Origin: Streptomyces cupreus
GTDB taxonomy: Bacteria; Actinomycetota; Actinomycetes; Streptomycetales; Streptomycetaceae
Reading direction: 5' to 3'
Length of the DNA stretch: 64,000 bases
Assembly (NCBI RefSeq): GCF_014257025.1
Contig: NZ_JACMSF010000039.1
Coordinates: forward strand, 24,286-88,285
The position numbers were made by a program, and so were the translations under genes. The stretch's first letter is position 1. Each line of letters starts with the position of its first letter. Below the pieces are notes generated by a model. It did no database searches. It was given only the letters and a program-made list of their open reading frames with translations, and was not told where the DNA came from. Shown piece by piece: positions 42,641-50,863 of the stretch.

Positions 42641-44299
42641 GGGGCGGTTTCCCTCACGCCCTTGGGTGCCCGAGGGGGCCTGGACGGTCCGATGCCCCGC
42701 ACGATCGCTCTGGTCGTGTGGGGGCGGTGCCGTCCGTCGCCGGATCGGGTGCCCAAGGGCGCGTCTGCCGATCGCGATGCTCGCGGCATCGTGACGGGTC
42801 ATGGTTCGTCTGGTGCTGGTGAGGGGTTTCTGCCAGTGCTGGGCGCCCCACTTGGAGGTAAAGGCCGGATCCACGGCCACGATGGCCAGGTCCTGCTCGG
42901 CGGCCATGGAGACGAGACGGGCCCTGAGCTTGCCGGTGGGCATACCGGAGATCAGCTGCCGGAACCGCTTGCGGCGCCCGTGCTTCTCGCGGGTCTTCTC
43001 CGCGGCGAAGTCGAGGTTCTCGATGCCGATCGCGGCCACGCCACACTGCTTGGCCCAGTGCAGTAGGCGAGTGATCGCGTGCCGGACCTGGGCGTCACGG
43101 TGATCTGCGGTACCGGTCAGGTCGAAGAAAAAGCGGTGCGGGTTGCCGACGGGGTTGCCGTAACGGTCGAGTGTGTAGGCGGCGAAGTGGTCGGCGTTGG
43201 TGTCCACACCGGCCATGCCGTGGGCGCGGGCCGCGTCCAGCGGGATCGTCTTGACGACGGGGCGCTGCCAGGATGCGGTGAGGTACCAGCGGTCGCGGCC
43301 GGTGTCGTAGTGGATCCGGTAGGCGACGGCGCGGTCCGCAGTGACGCGGTCGGCCCACTCGCTGCCACGGTGCCTGAACTGCACGCGGCCGGTGAGCGCG
43401 CACCGGCCGTGCGGGCTGTTCGCGCACTCGGCCAGCGGGGCGGGCAGTTTGATGCTGATCTCGCCGTCGGGGGTGACACGGATGGTCTCGTTGCCGAACC
43501 TCTTGCCGGACTCGCCGTCCGCGGCCAGGAACCAGCGCTCGGCCTGCCACCGCTGCCGCCACGCGGCCTCGGTCATCCCGGCGGCGTCGAGGTGATGCCG
43601 GGTGTTGAGTAGCCGCTTCCCGCCGCGCACGACATGCACCCGCCCGGCCTCACGGTCCGCCCGCTCCCGCTCCAGCCGGTGCTCAAGAGCGTGCAGGCGG
43701 CGGGACTTGGCGAACCACTCCTGCCTGCTGCCATAGCCGCCCGGCGCCCGCTTGGTGCCTTTCTCCCCGACCGGCCGGGACAGCCGGTACGTGATCGTGC
43801 GCACGCCCGCTTCCAGCGACTGGATGTGCGCGAGCTGGCAGCGGCGGGCCAGCGCCCACTGGTCGTGGCTGGCCTTCGTGATCGACCCGGCCCAGCGGGA
43901 GGACGCCTCGTCCGTAAGGGTGCGCTTGCGCTCGGCCCACCGCTCACTGTCGTGGTCCGGCCCGGCCGCGCAGCGGGCCTTGAGGTCACGGGAGGCCAGT
44001 GTCCCCAGATGGTCCCCGGCCAGGCGCAGGACCTTCTCGTCCTCGGCGGTCAGGGCCTTGAGCCGGTCACGGACCGCAACACCCGCCGGGCCGGGCACCA
44101 CGAACGCTGCCGCCACCTCCCGCAGCCCGCCCACCCCGGCACCCCCCATCTCATTTCCGCGAGCCGAAGATCCTTCCATCACATCCAACGACCGCCACAT
44201 GCCAAGGACACGCACTCGATGGACGCATACCTGTTTCCCTTCACGGGTCACGAGTCCCGTGACCGAGACGCTCACCCATACACGCCAGAACACACTCAT
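42503..44299 (-). CDS. tnpB: TnpB-family RNA-guided nuclease, zinc-ribbon Cys missing
   Basis: 598 residues in the open frame; the true start may be internal. The RuvC catalytic residues are recognisable: Asp366 (MAGVDTNADH), Glu427 (AIGIENLDF) and Asp504 (TRHDAASIAIGRRALG). Between the last two, where TnpB normally has a four-Cys zinc ribbon after VDPAYTS, the sequence is VDPAFTSKWGAQHWQKPLTS with no Cys. After residue 520 the frame runs to the element end with an Arg-rich, low-complexity tail translated from the presumed guide-RNA region. It may still bind guide RNA; nuclease activity is uncertain. Confidence 0.85.
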   Translation of the reverse strand: MSVFWRVWVSVSVTGLVTREGKQVCVHRVRVLGMWRSLDVMEGSSARGNEMGGAGVGGLREVAAAFVVPGPAGVAVRDRLKALTAEDEKVLRLAGDHLGTLASRDLKARCAAGPDHDSERWAERKRTLTDEASSRWAGSITKASHDQWALARRCQLAHIQSLEAGVRTITYRLSRPVGEKGTKRAPGGYGSRQEWFAKSRRLHALEHRLERERADREAGRVHVVRGGKRLLNTRHHLDAAGMTEAAWRQRWQAERWFLAADGESGKRFGNETIRVTPDGEISIKLPAPLAECANSPHGRCALTGRVQFRHRGSEWADRVTADRAVAYRIHYDTGRDRWYLTASWQRPVVKTIPLDAARAHGMAGVDTNADHFAAYTLDRYGNPVGNPHRFFFDLTGTADHRDAQVRHAITRLLHWAKQCGVAAIGIENLDFAAEKTREKHGRRKRFRQLISGMPTGKLRARLVSMAAEQDLAIVAVDPAFTSKWGAQHWQKPLTSTRRTMTRHDAASIAIGRRALGHPIRRRTAPPPHDQSDRAGHRTVQAPSGTQGREGNRPRISGPRTRSVGAGRGANAVDQNAQHRSGRSAEHESWRQDSLPLSF

Positions 44300-44326
44300 A
44301 CTCAGTCAACAGGCAAGCTCCCAACC

Positions 44327-44460
44327 CCTTCCGCAGCTCCTTCATGGCCCTCGGCGACGGCACCCACATGCTGCCGGTGAAGGCGGAGGTGCGGCGGGCG
44401 ATCGGCAAGGAGGAGGGAGACACGGTGACCGTACGGCTGGAGGAGCGGCTCAGCTCGTAG
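44327..44460 (+). pseudogene. DUF1905 gene, 3' fragment
   Basis: It continues the interrupted gene in frame: PFRSSFMALGDGTHMLPVKA, then VRRAIGKEEGDTVTVRLEER and a TAG at 44458-44460. It matches the C-terminal half of DUF1905 proteins. It has no start codon or ribosome-binding site of its own. Confidence 0.88.
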
Positions 44461-44529
44461 GCCCGATGTCAGTGGGCTTCTCTAGGGTGGCGTCGATCTT
44501 GTGGATGGCACACCGGGAGGAGCAGAGCC

Positions 44530-45006
44530 ATGGGCGCGAGCGGCTGGGAGTACGTGACCCCGTTCAAGGGCACCGTCGAGGCGTCTCTGGAGGCCCTGCA
44601 CGCGCAGGTCTTCGAGGAGATGTACGGCGACGGCGAGAGCTACCGGGACCTCGACGAGCTCTGGGACGACGAGGAGTTCATGGGTGAGGAGGGCACCCAC
44701 TCGATCCTCGACATCGATCGCGTCGTCCACACCACCGCCGCCCCCTCGGACCGCGACATCGCGGACTACGGGACCTTGCGCCCCTTGGCGCCGGAGCGCG
44801 TCAGGCACCACTTCGGGACCGATCGCCCTGCCCCGGCGCAGTTCGAGCAGATACTCACCGAGTCCTACGCGAGCTTGAGGCTGCCTCCCGACCGCACCGA
44901 GACGATCCTCGACGAGTGCCGCATGCGGTGGACCGGCCTGTATGTCCTGCTGTACACCGGCGACGAGCCCACCCACGTGGGGATCTTCGGCTACTCCGGC
45001 GACTGA
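44530..45006 (+). CDS. Conserved hypothetical protein
   Basis: 158 residues from ATG 44530 behind GGGAGGAG. It begins GWEYVTPFKGTVEASLEALH, a form seen in actinobacterial proteins of unknown role, has an acidic middle (DELWDDEEFMGEEGTHS) and ends VGIFGYSGD. Soluble, no known motif. The open start and a terminator right after it support a real gene. Confidence 0.75.
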   Translation: MGASGWEYVTPFKGTVEASLEALHAQVFEEMYGDGESYRDLDELWDDEEFMGEEGTHSILDIDRVVHTTAAPSDRDIADYGTLRPLAPERVRHHFGTDRPAPAQFEQILTESYASLRLPPDRTETILDECRMRWTGLYVLLYTGDEPTHVGIFGYSGD

Positions 45007-45010
45007 CACC

Positions 45011-45049
45011 GACGGTGCCCGTGGCAGCCGACCGCCACCGGGCACCGTC
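45011..45049. terminator. Bidirectional hairpin terminator
   Basis: GACGGTGCCCG pairs with CGGGCACCGTC; further pairing (TGG/CCA) continues across one bulged base. It fills the 52-base gap between the convergent hypothetical gene and aldo/keto reductase gene. Confidence 0.75.
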
Positions 45050-45058
45050 GCATCAGGC

Positions 45059-46048
45059 TCAGGCCTTGGCGATCTCGTCGATGCGGGCCAGCTCCTCCGC
45101 GTCGAAGTCCAGGTTGGCGACCGCCGCCACGCTGTCCTCCAGCTGCTGCGGGCTGCTTGCGCCGACCAGGGCCGAGGTCACCCGGTCGCCGCGCAGGACC
45201 CAGGCCAGCGCCATCTGGGCCAGGGTCTGGCCGCGGCCCTTGGCGATATCGGCGAGAGTGCGCAGCCGGGCGACCAGGTCCTCGGTGAGCGCTTCGGAGT
45301 TCAGGAACGGGCTGTCGCTCGCGGCCCGGGAGTCCTCCGGGATGCCGTGCAGGTAGCGGCCCGTCAACAGGCCCTGCTCCAGCGGGGAGTAGGCGATGGA
45401 ACCGACCTGGAGCTCGTCGAGGGCGTCGAGGAGACCCTCCTCCGGGCGACGGTCGAGCATGGAGTAGCGCGGCTGGTGGATCAGGAGCGGCGTGCCCAGC
45501 TCGCCGAGGATGCGCGCGGCCTCCCGGGTCTGCTCCGGGGAGTAGTTGGAGACGCCGACGTAGAGCGCCTTGCCCTGCTGGACGGCCGAGTGCAGCGCGC
45601 CCATCGTCTCCGCCAGCGGAGTCTCCGGGTCCGGGCGGTGCGAGTAGAAGATGTCGACGTAGTCCAGGCCCATCCGCGTCAGGCTCTGGTCCAGCGAGGA
45701 CAGCAGGTACTTGCGGGAGCCCCACTCGCCGTAGGGGCCGGGCCACATCAGGTATCCGGCCTTGGTGGAGATGACCAGTTGGTCGCGGTAGGGCGCGAAG
45801 TCCGCCTTCAGCGCCTCGCCGAGCGCCGACTCGGCGGACCCGGGCGGCGGGCCGTAGTTGTTCGCCAGGTCGAAGTGCGTGACGCCGAGGTCGAAGGCGC
45901 GGCGCAGGATGGCCCGCTGGGTCTCGACCGGGCGGTCCGGGCCGAAGTTGTGCCACAGACCGAGGGACAGGGCGGGGAGCTTGAGGCCGCTGCGTCCGGT
46001 GCGCCGGTAGGGCATGTGCGCATAGCGGTCGGGGTGTGCGGTGTACAA
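45059..46048 (-). CDS. Aldo/keto reductase (L-glyceraldehyde 3-phosphate reductase-like)
   Basis: 329 residues from TTG 46048, which has GGAG five bases upstream and gives the usual family length; the longer frame has no better start. It has the MPYRRTGRSGLKLPALSLG opening typical of this subgroup, the catalytic THFDLANNYGPPPGSAE and STKAGY, and the cofactor-binding VGASSPQQLEDSV. Members reduce L-glyceraldehyde 3-phosphate or methylglyoxal with NADPH. It is divergent from the LysR gene, which may regulate it. Confidence 0.9.
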   Translation of the reverse strand: MYTAHPDRYAHMPYRRTGRSGLKLPALSLGLWHNFGPDRPVETQRAILRRAFDLGVTHFDLANNYGPPPGSAESALGEALKADFAPYRDQLVISTKAGYLMWPGPYGEWGSRKYLLSSLDQSLTRMGLDYVDIFYSHRPDPETPLAETMGALHSAVQQGKALYVGVSNYSPEQTREAARILGELGTPLLIHQPRYSMLDRRPEEGLLDALDELQVGSIAYSPLEQGLLTGRYLHGIPEDSRAASDSPFLNSEALTEDLVARLRTLADIAKGRGQTLAQMALAWVLRGDRVTSALVGASSPQQLEDSVAAVANLDFDAEELARIDEIAKA

Positions 46049-46141
46049 CGCGACTCCAGAGGGGTGGACACGGTGGAACCAGGTTCCCTGAAAACCGGTG
46101 TCCACTCTTTCGTGACCTGTGGGCATCGGTCCAACAGAAGA

Positions 46142-46162
46142 ATCCGATGGAATTCAGCGGAT
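46142..46162. promoter_or_regulatory. Candidate LysR-type operator
   Basis: ATCCG, eleven bases, CGGAT: an interrupted palindrome of the T-N11-A class bound by LysR regulators. It lies 14 bases before the LysR start, in the divergent gap to the aldo/keto reductase gene. Autoregulation is inference. Confidence 0.45.
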
Positions 46163-46175
46163 ACGCTTCTCAGTC

Positions 46176-47063
46176 ATGGAACTGCGCCATCTCCAGCACT
46201 TCGTCGCGGTCGCCGAGGACCAGCATTTCACCCGGGCCGCCGAGCGGCTCATGGTCTCCCAGTCGGGGCTCTCCGCCTCGATCCGCTCGCTGGAACGGGA
46301 ACTCCAGACCCCGCTGTTCGTCCGTACGACCCGCAGCGTGACGCTCACCCCGGCCGGGCGGGCGCTGCTCGGCGAGGCGGAGCGGATCCTGGCGCAGGTG
46401 CGCTCGGCCCATGAGGCGGTGGCCGCGGTGCAGGGCGTGCTGCGCGGGATGCTGGCCCTGGGGTCCGAGCAGTGCATCGCCGGGGTGCATGTGGCGGGCC
46501 TGCTCGCCGCGTTCCGGCGGCGCCATCCGGACGTGGAGATCTGTCTGCGCCAGGCCGGCTCGGGGGCGCTGGCGGAGGAGGTCGCGGCCGGCCGCCTGGA
46601 CCTGGCCTTCGCCGTGCGTACGGCGCAGCAGGACACCGACCAGCTGCGGGCCGTACCGCTGACCAGTGAGCCCATGACCGTGCTGTGCCACCCGAGCCAT
46701 CGGCTCGCGGCCGCCGGAGCCGCGGTCACCCCGGAGGAGCTGGGCGGTGAGGTGTTCGTCGACTTCCACCCGGACTGGGGACCGCGCCGCACCACCGACG
46801 CCGCGTTCGCCGCCGCGGGCGTACGGCGGGCGGTCGCCCTGGAGGTCAACGACGTGCACAGCCTTCTGGACCTGGTGGACGAGAACCTCGGCATCGCCGT
46901 CGTACCGCGCCACTTCCGGCACAAGCGGGAGTCACTGACCGCACTGCCCGTGAAGGGCACCGGCGAGCGGGTGTACGAGACGGTCGCCCTGCTGCCGCCC
47001 CCTCAGGCCACGAGCCCGGCGGCGCGGGCGCTGATGGAGCTGCTGGAAACAGAAGGCGCGTGA
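46176..47063 (+). CDS. LysR-family transcriptional regulator
   Basis: 295 residues from ATG 46176 (MELRHLQHFVAVAEDQHFTR), the standard LysR start. The winged helix-turn-helix covers residues 1-60 (AAERLMVSQSGLSASIRSLE), and the co-inducer domain covers about 90-295. It is divergent from the aldo/keto reductase gene across 127 bases containing a LysR-like palindrome, so that gene is its most likely target. Inducer unknown. Confidence 0.92.
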   Translation: MELRHLQHFVAVAEDQHFTRAAERLMVSQSGLSASIRSLERELQTPLFVRTTRSVTLTPAGRALLGEAERILAQVRSAHEAVAAVQGVLRGMLALGSEQCIAGVHVAGLLAAFRRRHPDVEICLRQAGSGALAEEVAAGRLDLAFAVRTAQQDTDQLRAVPLTSEPMTVLCHPSHRLAAAGAAVTPEELGGEVFVDFHPDWGPRRTTDAAFAAAGVRRAVALEVNDVHSLLDLVDENLGIAVVPRHFRHKRESLTALPVKGTGERVYETVALLPPPQATSPAARALMELLETEGA

Positions 47064-47090
47064 CCGACGACTTTGCGCGATGGTGGAGCC

Positions 47091-47600
47091 ATGCATGCCA
47101 AGGACATCCTCATCGACGGTTTCAGCCGCATCCAGGAAGAAGTCCACGCCACCGTCGAGGGCCTCGGCCCCGACGACCTGCACGTCCGGCCAGGACCGGA
47201 CGCCAACTCCATCGCCTGGCTCGTCTGGCATCTCACCCGGGTCCAGGACGACCACATCGCCGACGCCTTCGGGTTCGACCAGGTGTGGATCGCCCAGGGC
47301 TTCCAGAAGACCTTCGGACTCGACCTGCCCCGCCACGACACCGGGTACGGACACACCGCCGCGAAGGTCGCCAAGGTCCGGGTCGACTCCGGCGACCTGC
47401 TGACCGGGTACTACGACGCCGTCCACGCCCAGACCCTGGGGGCGCTGCGGGAACTGGCCGCCAAGGATCTGGAGCGCATCGTCGACGAGCGCTGGGAGCC
47501 GCCGGTCAGCCTGGGCGTACGGCTGGTCAGCGTCCTGTCCGACGATCTCCAGCACATCGGACAGGCCGCCTACGTCCGCGGGCTGCTTCAGAGCGCGTAG
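47091..47600 (+). CDS. DinB-family (DUF664) protein
   Basis: 169 residues from ATG 47091. It is a four-helix DinB fold with the three metal-binding His positions: WLVWHLTRVQDDH, and DDLQHIGQAAYVRG near the C-terminus. In actinobacteria this fold includes mycothiol-dependent maleylpyruvate isomerases and transferases. The start follows the LysR stop by 27 bases; the end overlaps the convergent adenosine deaminase gene by 13 bases. Confidence 0.88.
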   Translation: MHAKDILIDGFSRIQEEVHATVEGLGPDDLHVRPGPDANSIAWLVWHLTRVQDDHIADAFGFDQVWIAQGFQKTFGLDLPRHDTGYGHTAAKVAKVRVDSGDLLTGYYDAVHAQTLGALRELAAKDLERIVDERWEPPVSLGVRLVSVLSDDLQHIGQAAYVRGLLQSA

Positions 47601-48652
47601 CCCGGCAGGACGACGTCCTCGATGAGGGCCTTGCGCTCGTCGAACGGGATGAACGCGCTCTTCACGGCGTTCACCGTGACCGTGCGCAGGTCCTCGACCG
47701 TCCAGCCGGCCTGCTCGACCAGCAGGGACATCTCGCGGGTCATCGTCGTGCCCGACACCAGACGGTTGTCGGTGTTGAGGGTGACGCGGAAACCGAGGTC
47801 CTTCAGGGCGGTGATGGGGTGCTCGGCTATGGACGTGGCGGCGCCGGTCTGGAGGTTGGAGGTCGGGCACATCTCCAGCGCGACACGGCGGTCGCGGACC
47901 CAGCCGGCCAGGCGGCCGAGCTTGCCGTCGACGATGTCGTCGGTGATGCGCACGCCGTGTCCGATGCGCTGGGCGCCGCAGATCTGGAGCGCCTGGTGGA
48001 TGCTGGACAGGCCGTCGGCCTCACCGGCGTGGATGGTGAACGGCACGCTCTCGCGGCGCAGGTACTCGAAGGCGTCGAGGTGGTCGGCGGCGGGGAAGCC
48101 GGCCTCGGCACCGGCGATGTCGAAGCCGACGACACCGGCGTCCCGGAAGGCGACGGCCAGGTCCGCGGCCTCGCGCACCCGGTCGAACATGCGCATGCCG
48201 CACAGCAGGGTGCCGACGCGGACCGGGGTGCCGGCCGCGGCCGCCTTCGCCATGCCGGCCGCCAGGCCCTCCTGGACGGTCTCGACGACCTCGGCGAGCG
48301 TGAGCCCGCCGTTGGTGTTCAGCTCGGGGGCGTAACGGACCTCGGCGTAGACGACACCGTCCGCCGCCAGGTCGAGGACGTACTCCTCGGCGGTGCGCAG
48401 CAGGCCCTCGCGGGTCTGCATCACCGCGAGGGTGTGCTCGAAGGTGGCGATATAGCGGACCAGGTCACCGGAGTTCGCGGCCTCGAAGTACCAGGCGGCG
48501 AGCTCGTCCGGGTCGGTGGTCGGCAGGGTGTGGCCGACGGACTCGGCGAGCTCCACGACGGTGGCGGGGCGCAGGCCGCCGTCGAGGTGGTCGTGCAGGA
48601 CGGCCTTGGGGAGGCGACGGATCACATCGGCATCTACGCGCGTAGCGGTCAT
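47588..48652 (-). CDS. add: Adenosine deaminase
   Basis: 354 residues, normal length. Zinc and catalytic motifs are all present: LHDHLDGGL (HxH), FTIHAGEA (His, Glu), RIGHGVR, CPTSN and LNTDNRLVSG (Asp). It deaminates adenosine and deoxyadenosine to inosine in purine salvage. The VOC gene upstream of its start (56 bases away, same strand) may be co-transcribed. Confidence 0.95.
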   Translation of the reverse strand: MTATRVDADVIRRLPKAVLHDHLDGGLRPATVVELAESVGHTLPTTDPDELAAWYFEAANSGDLVRYIATFEHTLAVMQTREGLLRTAEEYVLDLAADGVVYAEVRYAPELNTNGGLTLAEVVETVQEGLAAGMAKAAAAGTPVRVGTLLCGMRMFDRVREAADLAVAFRDAGVVGFDIAGAEAGFPAADHLDAFEYLRRESVPFTIHAGEADGLSSIHQALQICGAQRIGHGVRITDDIVDGKLGRLAGWVRDRRVALEMCPTSNLQTGAATSIAEHPITALKDLGFRVTLNTDNRLVSGTTMTREMSLLVEQAGWTVEDLRTVTVNAVKSAFIPFDERKALIEDVVLPGYAL

Positions 48653-48707
48653 GGCAGGTCTTTCCTTGAGCAGGGTGGTTCGAAGCGGCGGAAGGAGGGG
48701 CGGTGGG

Positions 48708-49094
48708 TCAGCCGGCGGGCTGGAGCAGATCCCAGCGGTTGCCGTACAGGTCCTGGAAGACGGCGACCGAGCCGTAGGGCTCGTGGCGCGGCTCCTCCAG
48801 GAAGGTCACGCCCGCGGCGAGCATCCGGGCGTGGTCGCGGGCGAAGTCGTCGGTGTGCAGGAAGAAACCGACGCGCCCCCCGGTCTGGTCGCCGACCCGG
48901 GCGGCCTGGGCATCACCCTTGGCGCGGGCGAGCAGCAGCCCGGTGCCCTGGTCGCCGGGCTCCACGACGACCCAGCGGGAGCCGTCCGGGCGCGGGGCAT
49001 CCTCGACGAGCCGGAACCCGAGGGCCTCGGTGTAGAAGCGGATCGCCTCGTCGTAGTCGTCGACGACGAGGGTGACCAGGGCGATGCGTCTCAT
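48708..49094 (-). CDS. VOC-superfamily protein
   Basis: 128 residues, one glyoxalase-like domain: IALVTLVVDDYDEAIRFYTE at the start and GSVAVFQDLYGNRWDLLQ at the end. The substrate is not predictable. The 155-base gap to the divergent PNPOx-like gene contains an AT-rich patch (ttatacgtaaaa, around 49131) that may be the promoter. Confidence 0.88.
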   Translation of the reverse strand: MRRIALVTLVVDDYDEAIRFYTEALGFRLVEDAPRPDGSRWVVVEPGDQGTGLLLARAKGDAQAARVGDQTGGRVGFFLHTDDFARDHARMLAAGVTFLEEPRHEPYGSVAVFQDLYGNRWDLLQPAG

Positions 49095-49249
49095 CGGTGC
49101 CTTTCGGGACGTGCGATTGACGGGAGAGGTTATACGTAAAACTCACCTCTGCGCCAGTCCGCGGCGAACGGGACCACGGAAGGCTCGTTCTCCGGCCCTA
49201 GGGCCATGGCCCGAGGCGCCCCGGCGCGGCGATCGGTAGCGTCCCCGGC

Positions 49250-49708
49250 ATGACGATCACCGACCCACCCCGCACACCCGACCAGCGCAGACGTGACGTC
49301 CTGAACCGGCTGGAGCGGGAGATCGACATCTGGGTCGCCACGGCGGACGCCGAGGGCGCGCCGTGTCTGGTGGCGCTCTGGTTCGTCTGGGACGGCGAGG
49401 CGCTGTGGCTGTCGACCCGGCCCACCAATCCGACGGGCCGCAATCTGCGCGACGGCGGGCGCACCCGGCTGGCCTTCGGGGACACACGGAACGTCGTACT
49501 GATCGACGGTGAGACGGAGATGTTCACGGCCGAAGGGGTGCCGGCCCCGGCGGCGGAGGCGTTCCTGGCCAAGACCGGGTGGGACCCGCGCGCGGAGCAT
49601 GCGTCGTACGCCTTCTTCCGGGTGCGCCCGCTGGCGGTGCAGGCCTGGCACGAGCAGCGCGAGCTGCCGCAGCGGCACCTCATGCGGGACGGGGTCTGGC
49701 TTGTCTAG
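49250..49708 (+). CDS. Pyridoxamine 5'-phosphate oxidase-like flavin/F420-binding protein
   Basis: 152 residues with the split-barrel fold: LEREIDIWVATADAEGAPCL, LWFVWDGEALWLSTRP, and NLRDGGRTRLAFGD. The family includes FMN or F420-dependent reductases; which cofactor is used here is not clear. A single gene with its own promoter region. Confidence 0.85.
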   Translation: MTITDPPRTPDQRRRDVLNRLEREIDIWVATADAEGAPCLVALWFVWDGEALWLSTRPTNPTGRNLRDGGRTRLAFGDTRNVVLIDGETEMFTAEGVPAPAAEAFLAKTGWDPRAEHASYAFFRVRPLAVQAWHEQRELPQRHLMRDGVWLV

Positions 49709-49830
49709 ACAGGTTCGACGCATATACCGCCGGGGGCCATCCGATTCCCCCAAAGGTGTTACCTGGGAGTAATCCCTGATGGTTTGATGTGCGGCGCCAC
49801 TCAAGGGCCCTTCCATCACAGGGAGAACCG

Positions 49831-50817
49831 GTGACGCTTTCCGCACAGCGCCGTGCACAGGGATCGGCCGTGCTCGCCCTCTCGCTCGCCGTCGCGGGCC
49901 TCGCCGGTACGACACCCAGCGCGTCGGCCGCCGACCAGACGCCCGCGCTGAAGGTGTTGTCTTACAACGTGTTCCTGTTCAGCAAGAGCCTTTACCCGAA
50001 CTGGGGTCAGGACCACAGGGCCGCGGAGATCGTGAAGACGTCGTTCTTCCAGGGCAACGACGTGGTGGTGCTCCAGGAGGCGTTCGACAACTCCTCCTCG
50101 GACGCGCTGAAGTCGTCCGCGGCGGGCGCCTATCCGTACCAGACGCCCGTGGTCGGCCGGAGCAAGACCGGCTGGGACGCGACGGGCGGCGCGTACTCGG
50201 CGACGACGCCGGAGGACGGCGGGGTCACGATCCTCAGCAAGTGGCCGATCGTGCGCAAGGAGCAGTACGTCTACAAGGACGCCTGCGGCGCGGACTGGTG
50301 GTCCAACAAGGGCTTCGCGTACGTCGTGCTGAACGTGAACGGCACCGAGGTGCACGTCGTCGGCACGCACGCCCAGTCCACCGACCCGGGGTGCGACGCC
50401 GGTGAGGCCGCCGCGATGCGCAGCCGCCAGTTCAAGGCGATCGACGCGTTCCTGGACGCCAAGAACATCCCGGCCGGTGAGCAGGTGCTGGTCGCGGGCG
50501 ACCTGAACGTCGACTCGCGCACCGCGGAGTACGGCACGATGCTCGCCGACGCCGCTCTCGTCGGCGCCGACGCGCGCACCGGGCACCCGTACTCCTTCGA
50601 CACGCAGGACAACTCCATCGCGCGCGACCGCTACCCGGACGACCCGCGCGAGGACCTGGACTACGTCCTGCACCGCGCGGGCCACGCCCGTCCGGCCGTG
50701 TGGAAGAACGACGTCGTCAAGGAGCAGAGCGCGCCCTGGACGGTGTCGAGCTGGGGCACCGACTACACGTACACCAACCTGTCGGACCACTACCCGGTGA
50801 CCGGCTCGGCGGGCTGA
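49831..50817 (+). CDS. sph: Secreted sphingomyelinase C (Mg2+-dependent phosphodiesterase)
   Basis: 328 residues from GTG 49831 behind GGGAGAACC; an upstream in-frame ATG would spoil the signal peptide. The signal peptide core is SAVLALSLAVAGLAG, with cleavage after ASA. The mature enzyme has the DNase I-like fold: LKVLSYNVFLF, VVLQEAFD (Glu), VGTHAQSTDPGC, VAGDLNVDS (Asp, Asn) and the closing SDHYPV (Asp-His). It hydrolyses sphingomyelin to ceramide outside the cell. Confidence 0.94.
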   Translation: MTLSAQRRAQGSAVLALSLAVAGLAGTTPSASAADQTPALKVLSYNVFLFSKSLYPNWGQDHRAAEIVKTSFFQGNDVVVLQEAFDNSSSDALKSSAAGAYPYQTPVVGRSKTGWDATGGAYSATTPEDGGVTILSKWPIVRKEQYVYKDACGADWWSNKGFAYVVLNVNGTEVHVVGTHAQSTDPGCDAGEAAAMRSRQFKAIDAFLDAKNIPAGEQVLVAGDLNVDSRTAEYGTMLADAALVGADARTGHPYSFDTQDNSIARDRYPDDPREDLDYVLHRAGHARPAVWKNDVVKEQSAPWTVSSWGTDYTYTNLSDHYPVTGSAG

Positions 50818-50836
50818 TCGACCGGCTTGCGCCAGG

Positions 50837-50863
50837 GTGGGCACGGTTCAGCGCCGTGCCCAC
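50837..50863. terminator. Hairpin terminator between convergent genes
   Basis: GTGGGCACGG, seven bases, CCGTGCCCAC: a perfect 10-bp stem between the sphingomyelinase stop and overlapping the last codons of the convergent LLM oxidoreductase gene. It can act in both directions. Confidence 0.7.

Larger units (their letters stand above)
42499..44326 (-). mobile_element. TnpB-only insertion element (IS607/IS605-related), about 1.83 kb
   Basis: The ends are defined by the host gene it splits. Joining 42345-42498 to 44327-44460 restores a single DUF1905 frame of 95 codons plus stop with no base missing or duplicated. Both junctions carry a CC dinucleotide (GG on the other strand) and there is no longer target duplication, as expected for IS607-type serine-recombinase insertion. 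The element holds one gene, tnpB, and no tnpA, so it cannot move alone. A short subterminal inverted pair (ACTGAG at 42509, CTCAGT at 44301) lies inside the ends. Boundaries may shift by up to two bases. Confidence 0.85.

Noticed and set aside
49709..49830. Possible PHO box before the sphingomyelinase gene
   Set aside because: No pair of GTTCACC-like direct repeats in the right spacing could be found.
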